Positions 16,211 to 23,875 of a stretch of DNA of 40,078 nt are shown in pieces. This DNA is from a bacterium. GTDB taxonomy: Bacteria; Patescibacteriota; Minisyncoccia; Phycocordibacterales; UBA1550. The notes under the pieces are model-generated. The model was not told the origin of the DNA. It saw nothing but the letters and a program-made list of their open reading frames with translations, and made no database searches. Every line of letters begins with the position of its first letter. Positions within the stretch are counted from its first letter, which is position 1. Where the stretch lies: the NCBI GenBank assembly GCA_030649835.1, contig JAUSES010000004.1, forward strand, positions 1-40,078. The letters run 5' to 3'. The translations under genes were made by a program, and so were the position numbers.

Positions 16211-17050
16211 TTAGTAAAAATAATGCGCACGGGCAACTGATAGTGCCCCATAAAGGCCACCAAAATCATCGAGTTCAGCTTTTTCAATCTGTGGTGCTGT
16301 GGGAAATATTTTTAGAATATCGGCGAGATGCTTGCGTACAGCTTCTACGGGGATCCCCACCTCCTTCATCATTGAACCACCGAGTACAATAATATCTGGA
16401 GACCAGTGAACAATTGTGTTGTTGAGCCCATACGCCAGAAATTTTGCAAGTTCGTCCCACACCTTCTCGTCATGAATTTCAAATGGCTTCATGCCAAAAC
16501 GTTTTTCAATGGCTGTTCCAGAAACATATGCCTCAAGATCGTTCCCTTCACAGGTAGGGCATAGTGTGTTGTCGGGGTCAATGATTTGGTGTCCGGGTTC
16601 AAAGCCGATTGCATTTCTGTCTATTTCACCATCTACGATGCGCGCACCTCCCACACCAGTACTAATGGTCATGTAAACGACGATTTTTTTATCGCGTCCG
16701 GCACCAAAATTTGCCTCACCGAGGCCTACGAGTGCCGCATCGTTATCTAGCTCTACTGGGACTTTGTATGCCTCTACGAGGGAGTTTTTTAGATCATGAC
16801 CGACCCACTCGCCTAGATTTGGACTCTTCAAAAGCCCTGTCTTTGCTTCATTGAGCGGACCTGCAATACCTCCTACAATGGCATCGATGGGCTCACCATT
16901 TGAAAGATTCTCAATGATACGCTTGAGTGTATCAATGCCCTCATTAAAATTTTTCGGCGTAGAAACAACCACCGGAGTAGTTAGGAATTTTTTACGGTCT
17001 GCAGAAACCACCCGCATTTTTGTACCTCCAATATCAAACAGAATAAACAT
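16211..17050 (-). CDS. ROK-family sugar kinase (glucokinase-like)
   Basis: 279 residues. The N-terminal phosphate loop FDIGGTKMRVV, the substrate/catalytic segment VPVELDNDAALVGLGE and the adenosine-binding TISTGVGGARIVDGEI are present, and GFEPGHQIID carries the usual ROK His. The zinc loop, normally CxCGxxGCxE, reads CPTCEGNDLEAY: spacing differs and the last Cys is Asp, so zinc binding is probably altered. Substrate is most likely glucose or a related sugar, matching the glucan genes downstream in the window. TAGAAT lies 7 nt before the ATG. First gene of the operon with malic enzyme and tgt. Confidence 0.9.
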   Translation of the reverse strand: MFILFDIGGTKMRVVSADRKKFLTTPVVVSTPKNFNEGIDTLKRIIENLSNGEPIDAIVGGIAGPLNEAKTGLLKSPNLGEWVGHDLKNSLVEAYKVPVELDNDAALVGLGEANFGAGRDKKIVVYMTISTGVGGARIVDGEIDRNAIGFEPGHQIIDPDNTLCPTCEGNDLEAYVSGTAIEKRFGMKPFEIHDEKVWDELAKFLAYGLNNTIVHWSPDIIVLGGSMMKEVGIPVEAVRKHLADILKIFPTAPQIEKAELDDFGGLYGALSVARAHYFY

Positions 17051-17057
17051 ATCCTCT

Positions 17058-17063
17058 ATTCTA
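17058..17063 (-). promoter_or_regulatory. -10 box of the ROK-malic enzyme-tgt operon
   Basis: TAGAAT ends 7 nt before the ATG; the gap sequence AGAGGAT could also act as a weak ribosome site. Confidence 0.5.
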
Positions 17064-17098
17064 TCAGGTGAAGCTCAAAAAACCAAAAGTAGATATTA

Positions 17099-17282
17099 AC
17101 CTTGAATTACGAAATACCGTATTCTCGTATCGTCTTTTGAATTAGCAGATTCACGTTCTGGACGCAGACTTTTGGACGAAGACTTTCAGAAGCAATCTAG
17201 GATTATATGTGATGAACTCTGGATTGCTTCGCAGGAGTACCTACTCGCAAAGACGGGGAATTGGAGTTTAGTAATTCAAAGT
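17099..17282. mobile_element. Palindromic repeat family 1, copy R2 (divergent, about 184 bp)
   Basis: Ends TTGAATTACGAAAT and TAGTAATTCAAAGT, with a right inner arm CTCGCAAAGACGG and a GGATTGCTTCGC segment. About 40 bp of extra sequence lies in the left half. The element ends one base before the stop codon of the dehydrogenase gene. Confidence 0.75.
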
Positions 17283-17283
17283 A

Positions 17284-18540
17284 TTAAATACGTCCTCTTG
17301 CGCGCATGGCCTCAAGAATACGTTCCACACCAATGAGAAATGCTGCGTCGCGGAGAGAAATGCTGTGTTTTTTTGCACGGGCCCAAACTTCAGTGAACGC
17401 ACCCTGCATTATGGGTTTCAACTTCTCTAGAACCTCCTTTTCTGTCCAATAAAAATTCATACCGTTTTGCACCCACTCAAAGTAGCTTACAGTCACTCCA
17501 CCCGCATTTGCCAACACGTCTGGAACCACCGTGATTCCACGCTTGAATAATATTTCATCGGCCTCAGGCGTCGTGGGGCCGTTTGCTATTTCAAGGATAA
17601 TTTGAGCTTTTATTTTTTCCGCATTACTTTTATGAATAGCTCCGTCTAGCGCTGCAGGAATTAGGACATCGCATTCACATTCAAGTAGTTCCTCGTTCGT
17701 AATTATTTTTAGACTAGAATCGACTTCTTCAGCAGCACTTTCGACTGAGCCTTGCTCCACTTTAGTAGCAAAAATTTTCTCCGGATCAAAACCGTTTACA
17801 TTATAGATGCCACCTTTACTATCAGACACTGCGACTATTGAATACCCCAGAGCATGCAGAATTCTTGCAATATGATAGCCGGTGTTTCCAAATCCCTGTA
17901 TAGCAACTTTCAGGGGGTTCTTAGCAATATTTGCAGTCTCTAAAAGTTTTTCAAGAACATACACCCCACCTTGACCTGTTGCAGGTGTTCGCCCCAGACT
18001 TCCCCCAAGAGTGATGGGTTTTCCAGTGATAACCCCCGGCTCACTTCGTCCGGTATTTTTTTCAAACTCATCCATTATATACGCCATTATCTGTGGCGTT
18101 GTGTACATGTCTGGTGCAGGGATGTCCTTATCCTTTCCGATGTCTTCCACCATAGCATGCGCCCACGCACGCGAAACCTCCTCAATTTCTTTTTCTGAAA
18201 AATCCTTTGGGTTAAATTGGACGCCACCCTTTGCCCCACCAAGAGGAATGTTCACTACAGCACATTTAATAGCCATTGCAGCAGCAAGCGCTTTTACTTC
18301 ATCGAGATCAGCTTCTGGATGGAAACGAATCCCACCCTTGTATGGACCTCGCGCATTATTAAACTGTACACGATACGCAAGAAACTCCTTTTCACCAGAT
18401 GCTGTTTTTACTTTGATTTTCTTCTCAATAATTTTATCGGGAGTGACGAGTGCGTGTATTTCCTTGTCGTTAAGATTAAGAATTTTCGCCGCCTTTTTAA
18501 GGTTTGTTTGATAGTTTTGAAATGGTGTTCGTGTGTTCAT
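17284..18540 (-). CDS. Glu/Leu/Phe/Val dehydrogenase (glutamate dehydrogenase type)
   Basis: 418 residues, normal for the family. It oxidatively deaminates an amino acid with NAD(P), or assimilates ammonium in reverse. The substrate domain carries GPYKGGIRFHPEAD and the catalytic-Lys loop VNIPLGGAKGGVQFNPKD, with PAPDMYTT and GKPITLGGSLGRTPATGQGG; the Rossmann domain has AIQGFGNTGYHIARIL. The Leu/Phe versus Glu preference cannot be fixed by eye, but the Glu-type loop is favoured. It begins 13 bp after the GH15 stop on the same strand, so the two genes are likely co-transcribed. Confidence 0.94.
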   Translation of the reverse strand: MNTRTPFQNYQTNLKKAAKILNLNDKEIHALVTPDKIIEKKIKVKTASGEKEFLAYRVQFNNARGPYKGGIRFHPEADLDEVKALAAAMAIKCAVVNIPLGGAKGGVQFNPKDFSEKEIEEVSRAWAHAMVEDIGKDKDIPAPDMYTTPQIMAYIMDEFEKNTGRSEPGVITGKPITLGGSLGRTPATGQGGVYVLEKLLETANIAKNPLKVAIQGFGNTGYHIARILHALGYSIVAVSDSKGGIYNVNGFDPEKIFATKVEQGSVESAAEEVDSSLKIITNEELLECECDVLIPAALDGAIHKSNAEKIKAQIILEIANGPTTPEADEILFKRGITVVPDVLANAGGVTVSYFEWVQNGMNFYWTEKEVLEKLKPIMQGAFTEVWARAKKHSISLRDAAFLIGVERILEAMRARGRI

Positions 18541-18553
18541 TTATGCAGGACAA

Positions 18554-20548
18554 TTAATTTTCTTGATACATCGGGTTACACTTTAGACAAATGCCGAGCT
18601 CCTCGAGACGGTCAAGATATTTTACGATAGTGATAATGTACTCTGAGTGACTCCATGTGAGTGGTGTTGCGGAGAGAGGTGCGCCACTGTACGGGTGAAG
18701 CTGTTCAGGAAAAAGTCCCGATGAGGTGGCGTATTTTGTTGCCCACGCAAGCCATGTATGTACCGGAGTAAAATCAGCAACATTTTTTGCACGGGCAATA
18801 TAGTATTCTGCGAGCCACAGTGACGTAATGATCCACGGGTTACCCGGTACGCCGGTCGTGTCACGGAAATAAACATCTCCCTCGTAGCGCGCTACTCCAC
18901 CAATGGATGTTTTTAGTAAAAGTCGCTCCTCCACCTGCTTGATGGCGCGGGTAAGGCGTGCATCGTCAACATCAAGAACACCAAAAGCAAACGCCGCATA
19001 GATGCTTGACATATCTAGGGTGCGGTCATACGTAATCACACCACCTTCGGTTACATTTATCATCTTAACAAAAATCCCCTGTTCCTCGTCGTATAAATAA
19101 CTCAACATTGCCTGACGTATTTCAAAAGCGCCGGTTGCGTATTTTTGCTCACTCTTCTCCTTTCCCAAAAGCTTTGAGAATTTTGCAGCGCAAGTAAGCG
19201 CCTGGTACACCGCACCCGCAGTAAAGGTGTGAATACCAAACTTCTCCTCCCATAGGTCATATGATGCGCGTGGAAGACGGGTTTCTGGATCGCGGTAGGA
19301 AAGCATAAAATCCGCAGCCTGTTTTATCAGTGTTCCAAATACTTTTTCAATAAACTCCAGGTCTTTAGACTGCTCATAGTGTCTCCAGAGCGCAATAAGC
19401 ATGAGCGCTGTTTCGTCTTCTTGGATAGGAAGCTCGATCTTCCCGTTTCTCATCCATGGGTGCCACGAGCTACCGAGTGATTCATCGGGACGATACTTGT
19501 GCATAAAATACCCATCATCAGTAATGACATTATTACAAAAATTAAAAAAACGCTCTGCTACATTAAAGTTTCCCGCAAGATCAAAAGCCATTGCAGAAAA
19601 TGCGCCGTCGCGTGGCCACATGTAGCTGTACGTATCTCGTCCGTTTTGGAGCATATCCGAGTCAGCCGAGGCAATGATGGCTCCTCTGTTGTCAGCATGT
19701 GAACGGATGACAAGAAGCGAACGCTTAAAAAGTGATATCTCATTTTTTTTGAGACCGTAAAAAGTAAAATTGTATTTATTCACCCACGCACGCCAGTAGT
19801 CGTGCGATGTCTTCACTAAGTGTTCTGGTTTTTTCTCTAGTACATACGCATTGAGAACGAGCGCTTCCTTGATTGACTCCGCAGCCACCATCCAATAATA
19901 AATTTTCTTAGATTCATTTGGGGCAAGCTCAAGGTAAAACCCAATCACCGAGTCTGAGGGTCCATGTTCAATAAGGTTTTTTGAGAGCACTCCATCCTCG
20001 GCGTCTTTGAAGCTCCCTTCCTTCCCCTCTATATTAAAAATTCCTGCAGTGAAGTCATCAAAGCCACCATTTTCAGATGAACCGTTTGCGAGAAATACCC
20101 TCTTTCCATTGTAGTGAATCATCACATGGTTAATGGGGTCGAAATACGCGGTGTCCCCTCGATGCGACTCATATATCTCAAATTCATGCCCAAAAAATAG
20201 CTTGATAGTTCGCGTATGATCAGAATCGTTTGTTACCAAAATTTCACGAAGGAAGACATTTTTTTCATTATATACCGTGTCATTAAAATTTACCGTTACA
20301 CCGAGTGCGCTATTTTTCGCAATAGTGTCTCCAGAGAGAGATTCGTCTGAGGCTGTTATTCGGATATCCCAGTTTGGATGATCAAACCAGTTGAGTTGGT
20401 TGTCTGTAAAAACTCCCACACGATGCGTGTAGTGTCCCCCCACATGGTTTTCAAGTCCCACATATGGAAAATAAAAGTCACGCACCTGCGCGCGCTTGTC
20501 AGTGCAGACAAGAATATTTCCATTACCGAGCGAAAGGGACTTTGGCAT
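18554..20548 (-). CDS. GH15 glucoamylase-type glycoside hydrolase
   Basis: 664 residues from the ATG at 20548 (MPKSLSLGNGNILV); the tracked start reads through the promoter motif. An N-terminal beta-sandwich domain is followed by an (alpha/alpha)6 barrel. Visible markers are YSYMWPRDGAFSAMAFDLAG, LPIQEDETALML with the general acid Glu, and GLFPEQLHPYSGAP with the general base Glu. Such enzymes release glucose from the ends of alpha-1,4/1,6-glucans, and some act on trehalose. No signal peptide is visible, so an intracellular storage glucan is the likely substrate. TATACT lies 6 nt before the ATG. Confidence 0.93.
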   Translation of the reverse strand: MPKSLSLGNGNILVCTDKRAQVRDFYFPYVGLENHVGGHYTHRVGVFTDNQLNWFDHPNWDIRITASDESLSGDTIAKNSALGVTVNFNDTVYNEKNVFLREILVTNDSDHTRTIKLFFGHEFEIYESHRGDTAYFDPINHVMIHYNGKRVFLANGSSENGGFDDFTAGIFNIEGKEGSFKDAEDGVLSKNLIEHGPSDSVIGFYLELAPNESKKIYYWMVAAESIKEALVLNAYVLEKKPEHLVKTSHDYWRAWVNKYNFTFYGLKKNEISLFKRSLLVIRSHADNRGAIIASADSDMLQNGRDTYSYMWPRDGAFSAMAFDLAGNFNVAERFFNFCNNVITDDGYFMHKYRPDESLGSSWHPWMRNGKIELPIQEDETALMLIALWRHYEQSKDLEFIEKVFGTLIKQAADFMLSYRDPETRLPRASYDLWEEKFGIHTFTAGAVYQALTCAAKFSKLLGKEKSEQKYATGAFEIRQAMLSYLYDEEQGIFVKMINVTEGGVITYDRTLDMSSIYAAFAFGVLDVDDARLTRAIKQVEERLLLKTSIGGVARYEGDVYFRDTTGVPGNPWIITSLWLAEYYIARAKNVADFTPVHTWLAWATKYATSSGLFPEQLHPYSGAPLSATPLTWSHSEYIITIVKYLDRLEELGICLKCNPMYQEN

Positions 20549-20554
20549 GAGTAT

Positions 20555-20560
20555 AGTATA
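20555..20560 (-). promoter_or_regulatory. -10 box of GH15, leaderless spacing
   Basis: TATACT ends 6 nt before the ATG and is contiguous with the 17-nt G-rich motif. Confidence 0.6.
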
Positions 20561-20654
20561 CCCCCACACCTATTTTTTGCATAATGGATTTATACACATT
20601 TTAATATTTTCCGTCATTTATATTACAAGGACAAAATAGGTGTGGGGGGTATAG
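20556..20654. repeat. Inverted pair of the 17-nt G-rich motif (copies 2 and 3)
   Basis: TAGGTGTGGGGGTATAC lies on the minus strand at 20556-20572 and TAGGTGTGGGGGGTATAG on the plus strand at 20637-20654, pointing away from each other. The first overlaps the GH15 promoter; the second faces no recognised gene. Confidence 0.6.
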
Positions 20655-20738
20655 AAAAAACCTCCTTAGAATACAATGCCTTGCGCCATGTCAACAGGTG
20701 AAAAATTTCTATATCGCGTAATATAAAAATATTTAGCA

Positions 20739-20772
20739 CTACAGAGTCCAAGTCATGACTTGGACTCTGTAG
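20739..20772. repeat. Perfect 34-bp palindrome
   Basis: CTACAGAGTCCAAGTCA and its exact complement meet at CATG without a spacer. It lies about 40 bp beyond the stop codon of the PaaX/Cas2-like gene. T-rich sequence follows on the minus strand, so it may terminate that transcript, or it may be a protein binding site. Confidence 0.85.
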
Positions 20773-20810
20773 AGATAAATAATGGAGTGTAGGGGCACTA
20801 AAAAATAATA

Positions 20811-21362
20811 TCAAGAAATATTGAAGTGCTGTTTGAGTTTGCGCACCCCCTCAATCTCCTTTGCTTGGACGTATATAATGTGATCGCGGACATTAAAGAA
20901 TTCTCCAATAAAATCAATTTCATTTTTACAGAGATATGGGGCTACAAAAACAGATTTTTGGATTGGATACAGCCCAAGTTCTTTTATTTTTCGGCTTACA
21001 GCATCACGAGCCTTCTTTTTTGACTGAGGTATGTCGAACATTACAATCCGCCACCATCCATCCCATTTTTTAGGAACCTTCAATTTCATGTCATCAAGAT
21101 TGTATTGAAGAACTCTCCTCTTACCTGCGTTAGTGATTTCTATAACGTCTATAGCCCCTTTCTGGTAAATTTTTACTAGTTTCCTTTCCTGAAGATTTTT
21201 TAATGTCCTATTTATGCGAGAACGCTCCTGAGTGTTCCTTGTGTTAAAAAGCGGTATGACCTTAGTAAGTCCGGGCATAGCAACACAGGCAACAAGAAGA
21301 CCCGCACTCGCAAGACCCATCAGTACTTCCTTCGCAAGCTCCCCATGCTCATAATTTTTCAT
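20811..21362 (-). CDS. PaaX/Cas2-like winged-helix regulator
   Basis: 183 residues. After a hydrophobic N-terminal segment (EVLMGLASAGLLVACVAMPG), residues 40-90 form a winged-helix region (RINRTLKNLQERKLVKIYQKG, EITNAGKRRVLQY). The C-terminal half has the Cas2-type ferredoxin fold: WRIVMFDIPQSKKKARDAVS, then LYPIQKSVFVAPYLC and HIIYVQAKEI. PaaX-family repressors share this arrangement, and automatic annotation often calls such proteins Cas2. No cas1 or CRISPR array is present, so a transcriptional regulator is more likely than a spacer-acquisition nuclease. A palindrome spans its own promoter. Confidence 0.8.
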   Translation of the reverse strand: MKNYEHGELAKEVLMGLASAGLLVACVAMPGLTKVIPLFNTRNTQERSRINRTLKNLQERKLVKIYQKGAIDVIEITNAGKRRVLQYNLDDMKLKVPKKWDGWWRIVMFDIPQSKKKARDAVSRKIKELGLYPIQKSVFVAPYLCKNEIDFIGEFFNVRDHIIYVQAKEIEGVRKLKQHFNIS

Positions 21363-21369
21363 ATCTTAT

Positions 21370-21375
21370 ATAATA
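21370..21375 (-). promoter_or_regulatory. -10 box of the PaaX/Cas2-like gene
   Basis: TATTAT ends 7 nt before the ATG; the operator-like palindrome starts at the very next base. Confidence 0.5.
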
Positions 21376-21409
21376 TCACAGAGTTGCATCTATAGCTGTA
21401 ACTCTGTGA
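21376..21409. promoter_or_regulatory. Operator-like inverted repeat upstream of the PaaX/Cas2-like gene
   Basis: TCACAGAGTTGCA and TGTAACTCTGTGA are complementary at 12 of 13 positions around an 8-nt centre. It covers the -10 to -35 spacer, an ideal place for autorepression by a dimeric regulator. Confidence 0.6.
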
Positions 21410-21452
21410 CTTTGGATAATAGCATAGGTAAACCAGTTGCTAGGTGTAGTTT

Positions 21453-22688
21453 TTACAAAATCTCCCTAACCTTAATTTTCTTTGCATATGTAGGGTGGCC
21501 GACGACACGGAGGCGTAGGTCCTGGAGCGCGTTCATGTAAGCAATAAACGCTTCATACGGAGTGTTGTAGGGGTTAAAATATTTGTGTACGTCACCGTCG
21601 TTAAACCACTTTGTGCACATATAGTAGAAGTGGTCGGAGGTTTGAAGCTTGCGCCAGTCACTTATGAGCTTCTCATCACCCGTAGCGAGAATATCCCCTT
21701 CGAGCTTGTACACGCTTTGTATTGCATCGTGTTGCATGGGGTTTGAGAGCCATGCAGAAAGGTCTCGCTCCACGTCTGCCCATGACATAAAGTTGTGCAC
21801 ATCGAGCTCAGATGCTGGCTCGTATCGTGCAATAGCCTCGCTCGGTGTCACAAAATCATTGTCGGGGTGTTTGTAAATTTCTTCCGGCAAATGACGGAGA
21901 AAATTAAAGATGCCTGTGTCTTCCCACTGGTGCTCACCAAATGTCTCATAGTCCATAAAAAGGTTGATCACATGCCCGTTGCCATTCACCTGATTTGCCC
22001 AATTGGCAAACTTTGGAGCAGTAAGCGGAAAGTCTTTCCAGTCTTTTGATGAAAAACGAAAAGCTATGTCATCTGAGAGTCGATAATTTTTTAGCAGAAG
22101 CTTTAGATTTTGGGTGCCTTGTGGCCGATACAAAAAGTTTGGGCTTCTCCACCCGAGCACGTGGTCGGCGCCCTCTGCGATAATTCCTTTGTACCCCATT
22201 TTTTCTACCTCCATCGCAAGCGCATTATTATAAATGAGCTCCGTGTTGCGGAAAACAGTTGGCGTCACGCCAAAAAGCTCCTCCACTTTGTCGCGATGCA
22301 TTTTTACTTGTCTGCGAAACTCATCAGGTGAGTACAGGAATGAAAGCGAGTGGTAGTATGTTTCAGAAAGCACCTCCACGCGCCCCGTTGCCACGAGCTT
22401 TTGGAAAGACTGCAGTGTCTCAGGACTGAACTCTTGTAGTTGGTCAAGAAAAACTCCCGAAAAAGAAAAACTTATTTTAAATTCCGGGTGCTTATTGAGA
22501 AGCTCAAGCATCACCGCATTTGCCGGCAGGTAGCACTTCCCCGCTACTTTGTTCAAAATTTTTTTGTTGTTGATGGAGCGATCTGAACTGTCATTAAAAT
22601 ATTCACTATCATTTCCAATATCAAAAACGCGATAGTCCTTTACGCGGTATGGTTGATGAACCTGGAAGTAGAAGCAGATGGAAGCCAT
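21453..22688 (-). CDS. GH57-family alpha-amylase/glucanotransferase
   Basis: 411 residues. The N-terminal beta/alpha barrel starts YFQVHQPYRV with the family His. The nucleophile Glu lies in VFRNTELIYNN and the acid/base Asp in NLFMDYETFGEHQW, with FSFSGVFLDQL and the C-terminal helical region VHNFMSWADVERDLSAW. GH57 enzymes hydrolyse or transfer alpha-1,4-glucan segments. No signal peptide is visible, so it acts inside the cell. It lies downstream of the GT4 glycosyltransferase and two small unknown genes on the same strand, but a terminator precedes it. TACAAT lies about 55 nt upstream, giving a leader. Confidence 0.94.
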   Translation of the reverse strand: MASICFYFQVHQPYRVKDYRVFDIGNDSEYFNDSSDRSINNKKILNKVAGKCYLPANAVMLELLNKHPEFKISFSFSGVFLDQLQEFSPETLQSFQKLVATGRVEVLSETYYHSLSFLYSPDEFRRQVKMHRDKVEELFGVTPTVFRNTELIYNNALAMEVEKMGYKGIIAEGADHVLGWRSPNFLYRPQGTQNLKLLLKNYRLSDDIAFRFSSKDWKDFPLTAPKFANWANQVNGNGHVINLFMDYETFGEHQWEDTGIFNFLRHLPEEIYKHPDNDFVTPSEAIARYEPASELDVHNFMSWADVERDLSAWLSNPMQHDAIQSVYKLEGDILATGDEKLISDWRKLQTSDHFYYMCTKWFNDGDVHKYFNPYNTPYEAFIAYMNALQDLRLRVVGHPTYAKKIKVREIL

Positions 22689-22770
22689 TGGGGGTAGGTG
22701 TTAGATATTAGTTGGTAGTTAGTAGCCAATAGGAAATGCAGATACATTGTACCAGATACAAAAATTATGC

Positions 22771-22801
22771 AAAAGAAAAGCGCACAGACTTGCAGTGCGC
22801 T
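22771..22801 (-). terminator. Terminator of the 22821 gene
   Basis: On the minus strand a stem AGCGCAC / GTGCGCT is followed by TTTCTTTTG. It is located 20 bp after the stop codon. Confidence 0.85.
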
Positions 22802-22820
22802 CCTTGTACTCAAAAAACTA

Positions 22821-23207
22821 TTAGAGTACATTGAAATAATCGCGCCGTAGTTTTTTTAAAAACTTCACGGCGTTCCTTGTGCCAGGATGATCATAGATAG
22901 CTACTGAATTCCGTAGTTCCTTTAAGCCCCGCAAGAAGTTATCTCGGCAGGTTTGAACATGGTAACAATTACGAACCCCAAAAACCATATCGTACTTTAC
23001 GTCATCATCAGTATTTCTTTCGAAACAGTTGAAGGCATCCCTGATTGCTTCTTCCGCCTTGGCGATTTTTGATACATCCGCAATCGCCATAACCGCCGCA
23101 TTGTAGAAGTCATTTCGGGCTTGATCAACTGGATACATCCAATGGTTTTGACCTTTCATCCTATCTATCCCTTCAAAAATATTTTTCAAACCCTCACGAG
23201 AAATCAC
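22821..23207 (-). CDS. Hypothetical helical protein (128 aa)
   Basis: Soluble, predicted mostly helical, with three Cys (FNCFERN, RNCYHVQTCRDNF). The track gives a GTG start; an ATG at MKGQNHWMYP is a shorter alternative. No family is recognised. It lies between the GT4 and GH57 genes with the similarly sized gene at 23375, each with its own terminator, so these are separate transcription units and not glucan enzymes by sequence. The function is unknown. Confidence 0.6.
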   Translation of the reverse strand: MISREGLKNIFEGIDRMKGQNHWMYPVDQARNDFYNAAVMAIADVSKIAKAEEAIRDAFNCFERNTDDDVKYDMVFGVRNCYHVQTCRDNFLRGLKELRNSVAIYDHPGTRNAVKFLKKLRRDYFNVL

Positions 23208-23245
23208 GAGAGGAACTTTTACTGTGCTAAAACAAGCATAGCATC

Positions 23246-23280
23246 TAAGTGGCTTTTTGTCAAGGACAAAAAGCCACTTA
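23246..23280. repeat. Perfect 15-bp hairpin upstream of the 22821 gene
   Basis: TAAGTGGCTTTTTGT and its complement flank the loop CAAGG. It lies 40 bp before the GTG start and 50 bp beyond the terminator of the preceding gene. Confidence 0.7.
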
Positions 23281-23329
23281 TGGATTGTATATATTATGCC
23301 TTTAATGTTAAAAGTCTTTAGTCGGATTT

Positions 23330-23365
23330 AAAAAAAAGAAAACGCACAACGATTTTGATGTGCGT
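23330..23365 (-). terminator. Terminator of the 23375 gene
   Basis: On the minus strand GACGCACA pairs with TGTGCGTT around an A/T-rich loop, followed by TTCTTTTTTTT. Confidence 0.88.
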
Positions 23366-23374
23366 CCTGTGACA

Positions 23375-23761
23375 TTATCGATAGGGATAGAATCGAACCA
23401 TATCCATCATCACCGAATAAATGTCCTGTTGCTGTTTAACTGAATTATATTCTGTATGTGCTGTTCCTTGAGAAACACCCTCAAGTATGTGCGTGATTTT
23501 ACGAACATACTTCCGGTAAAACGCAAAGCGTGGATCACCTCTCGAAATACATCCGAATGTTGAATGGATCAAATCAGAAGCTCTTTTTGCTTCATCAGCA
23601 TTGAGCTGGTTCGCTGGCTTTTCCAACAGATGCTTCACCGATGAAACAAAAGCTATGATTTTCTCGTCCTTCGTTCCACGACTTTCCTCATCGAGTGGCT
23701 CCAGATTGATCTGGTCCACGTCTATTCCTCCCCTTCCACCCTGAACATTTACAATTGTCAT
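23375..23761 (-). CDS. Hypothetical protein (128 aa)
   Basis: The N-terminus is Gly/Asp-rich (MTIVNVQGGRGGIDVDQINLE), followed by a helical body (KIIAFVSSVKHLLEKPA, ADEAKRASDLIHSTFG) and RFAFYRKYVRKITHILEG. AGGAG 11 nt before the ATG, with AGAGG closer in, suggests conventional initiation, unlike many neighbours. It is the same length as the next gene and shares loose helical patterning, so the two could be distant paralogues; not proven. No family recognised. Confidence 0.65.
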   Translation of the reverse strand: MTIVNVQGGRGGIDVDQINLEPLDEESRGTKDEKIIAFVSSVKHLLEKPANQLNADEAKRASDLIHSTFGCISRGDPRFAFYRKYVRKITHILEGVSQGTAHTEYNSVKQQQDIYSVMMDMVRFYPYR

Positions 23762-23875
23762 GACCTCTAACTCCTTCGAAATATATAATTAAACAAAAAA
23801 CTCTCAATAACTAACCCAACAACAGCTTATCATTAATGTAACTATTTAGATAGGCTGTCCGAGTAACTATTACTG

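Noticed and set aside
20811-21362. CRISPR-Cas adaptation module (Cas2)
   Set aside because: No CRISPR array, no cas1 and a winged-helix N-terminus; a PaaX-like regulator fits better.
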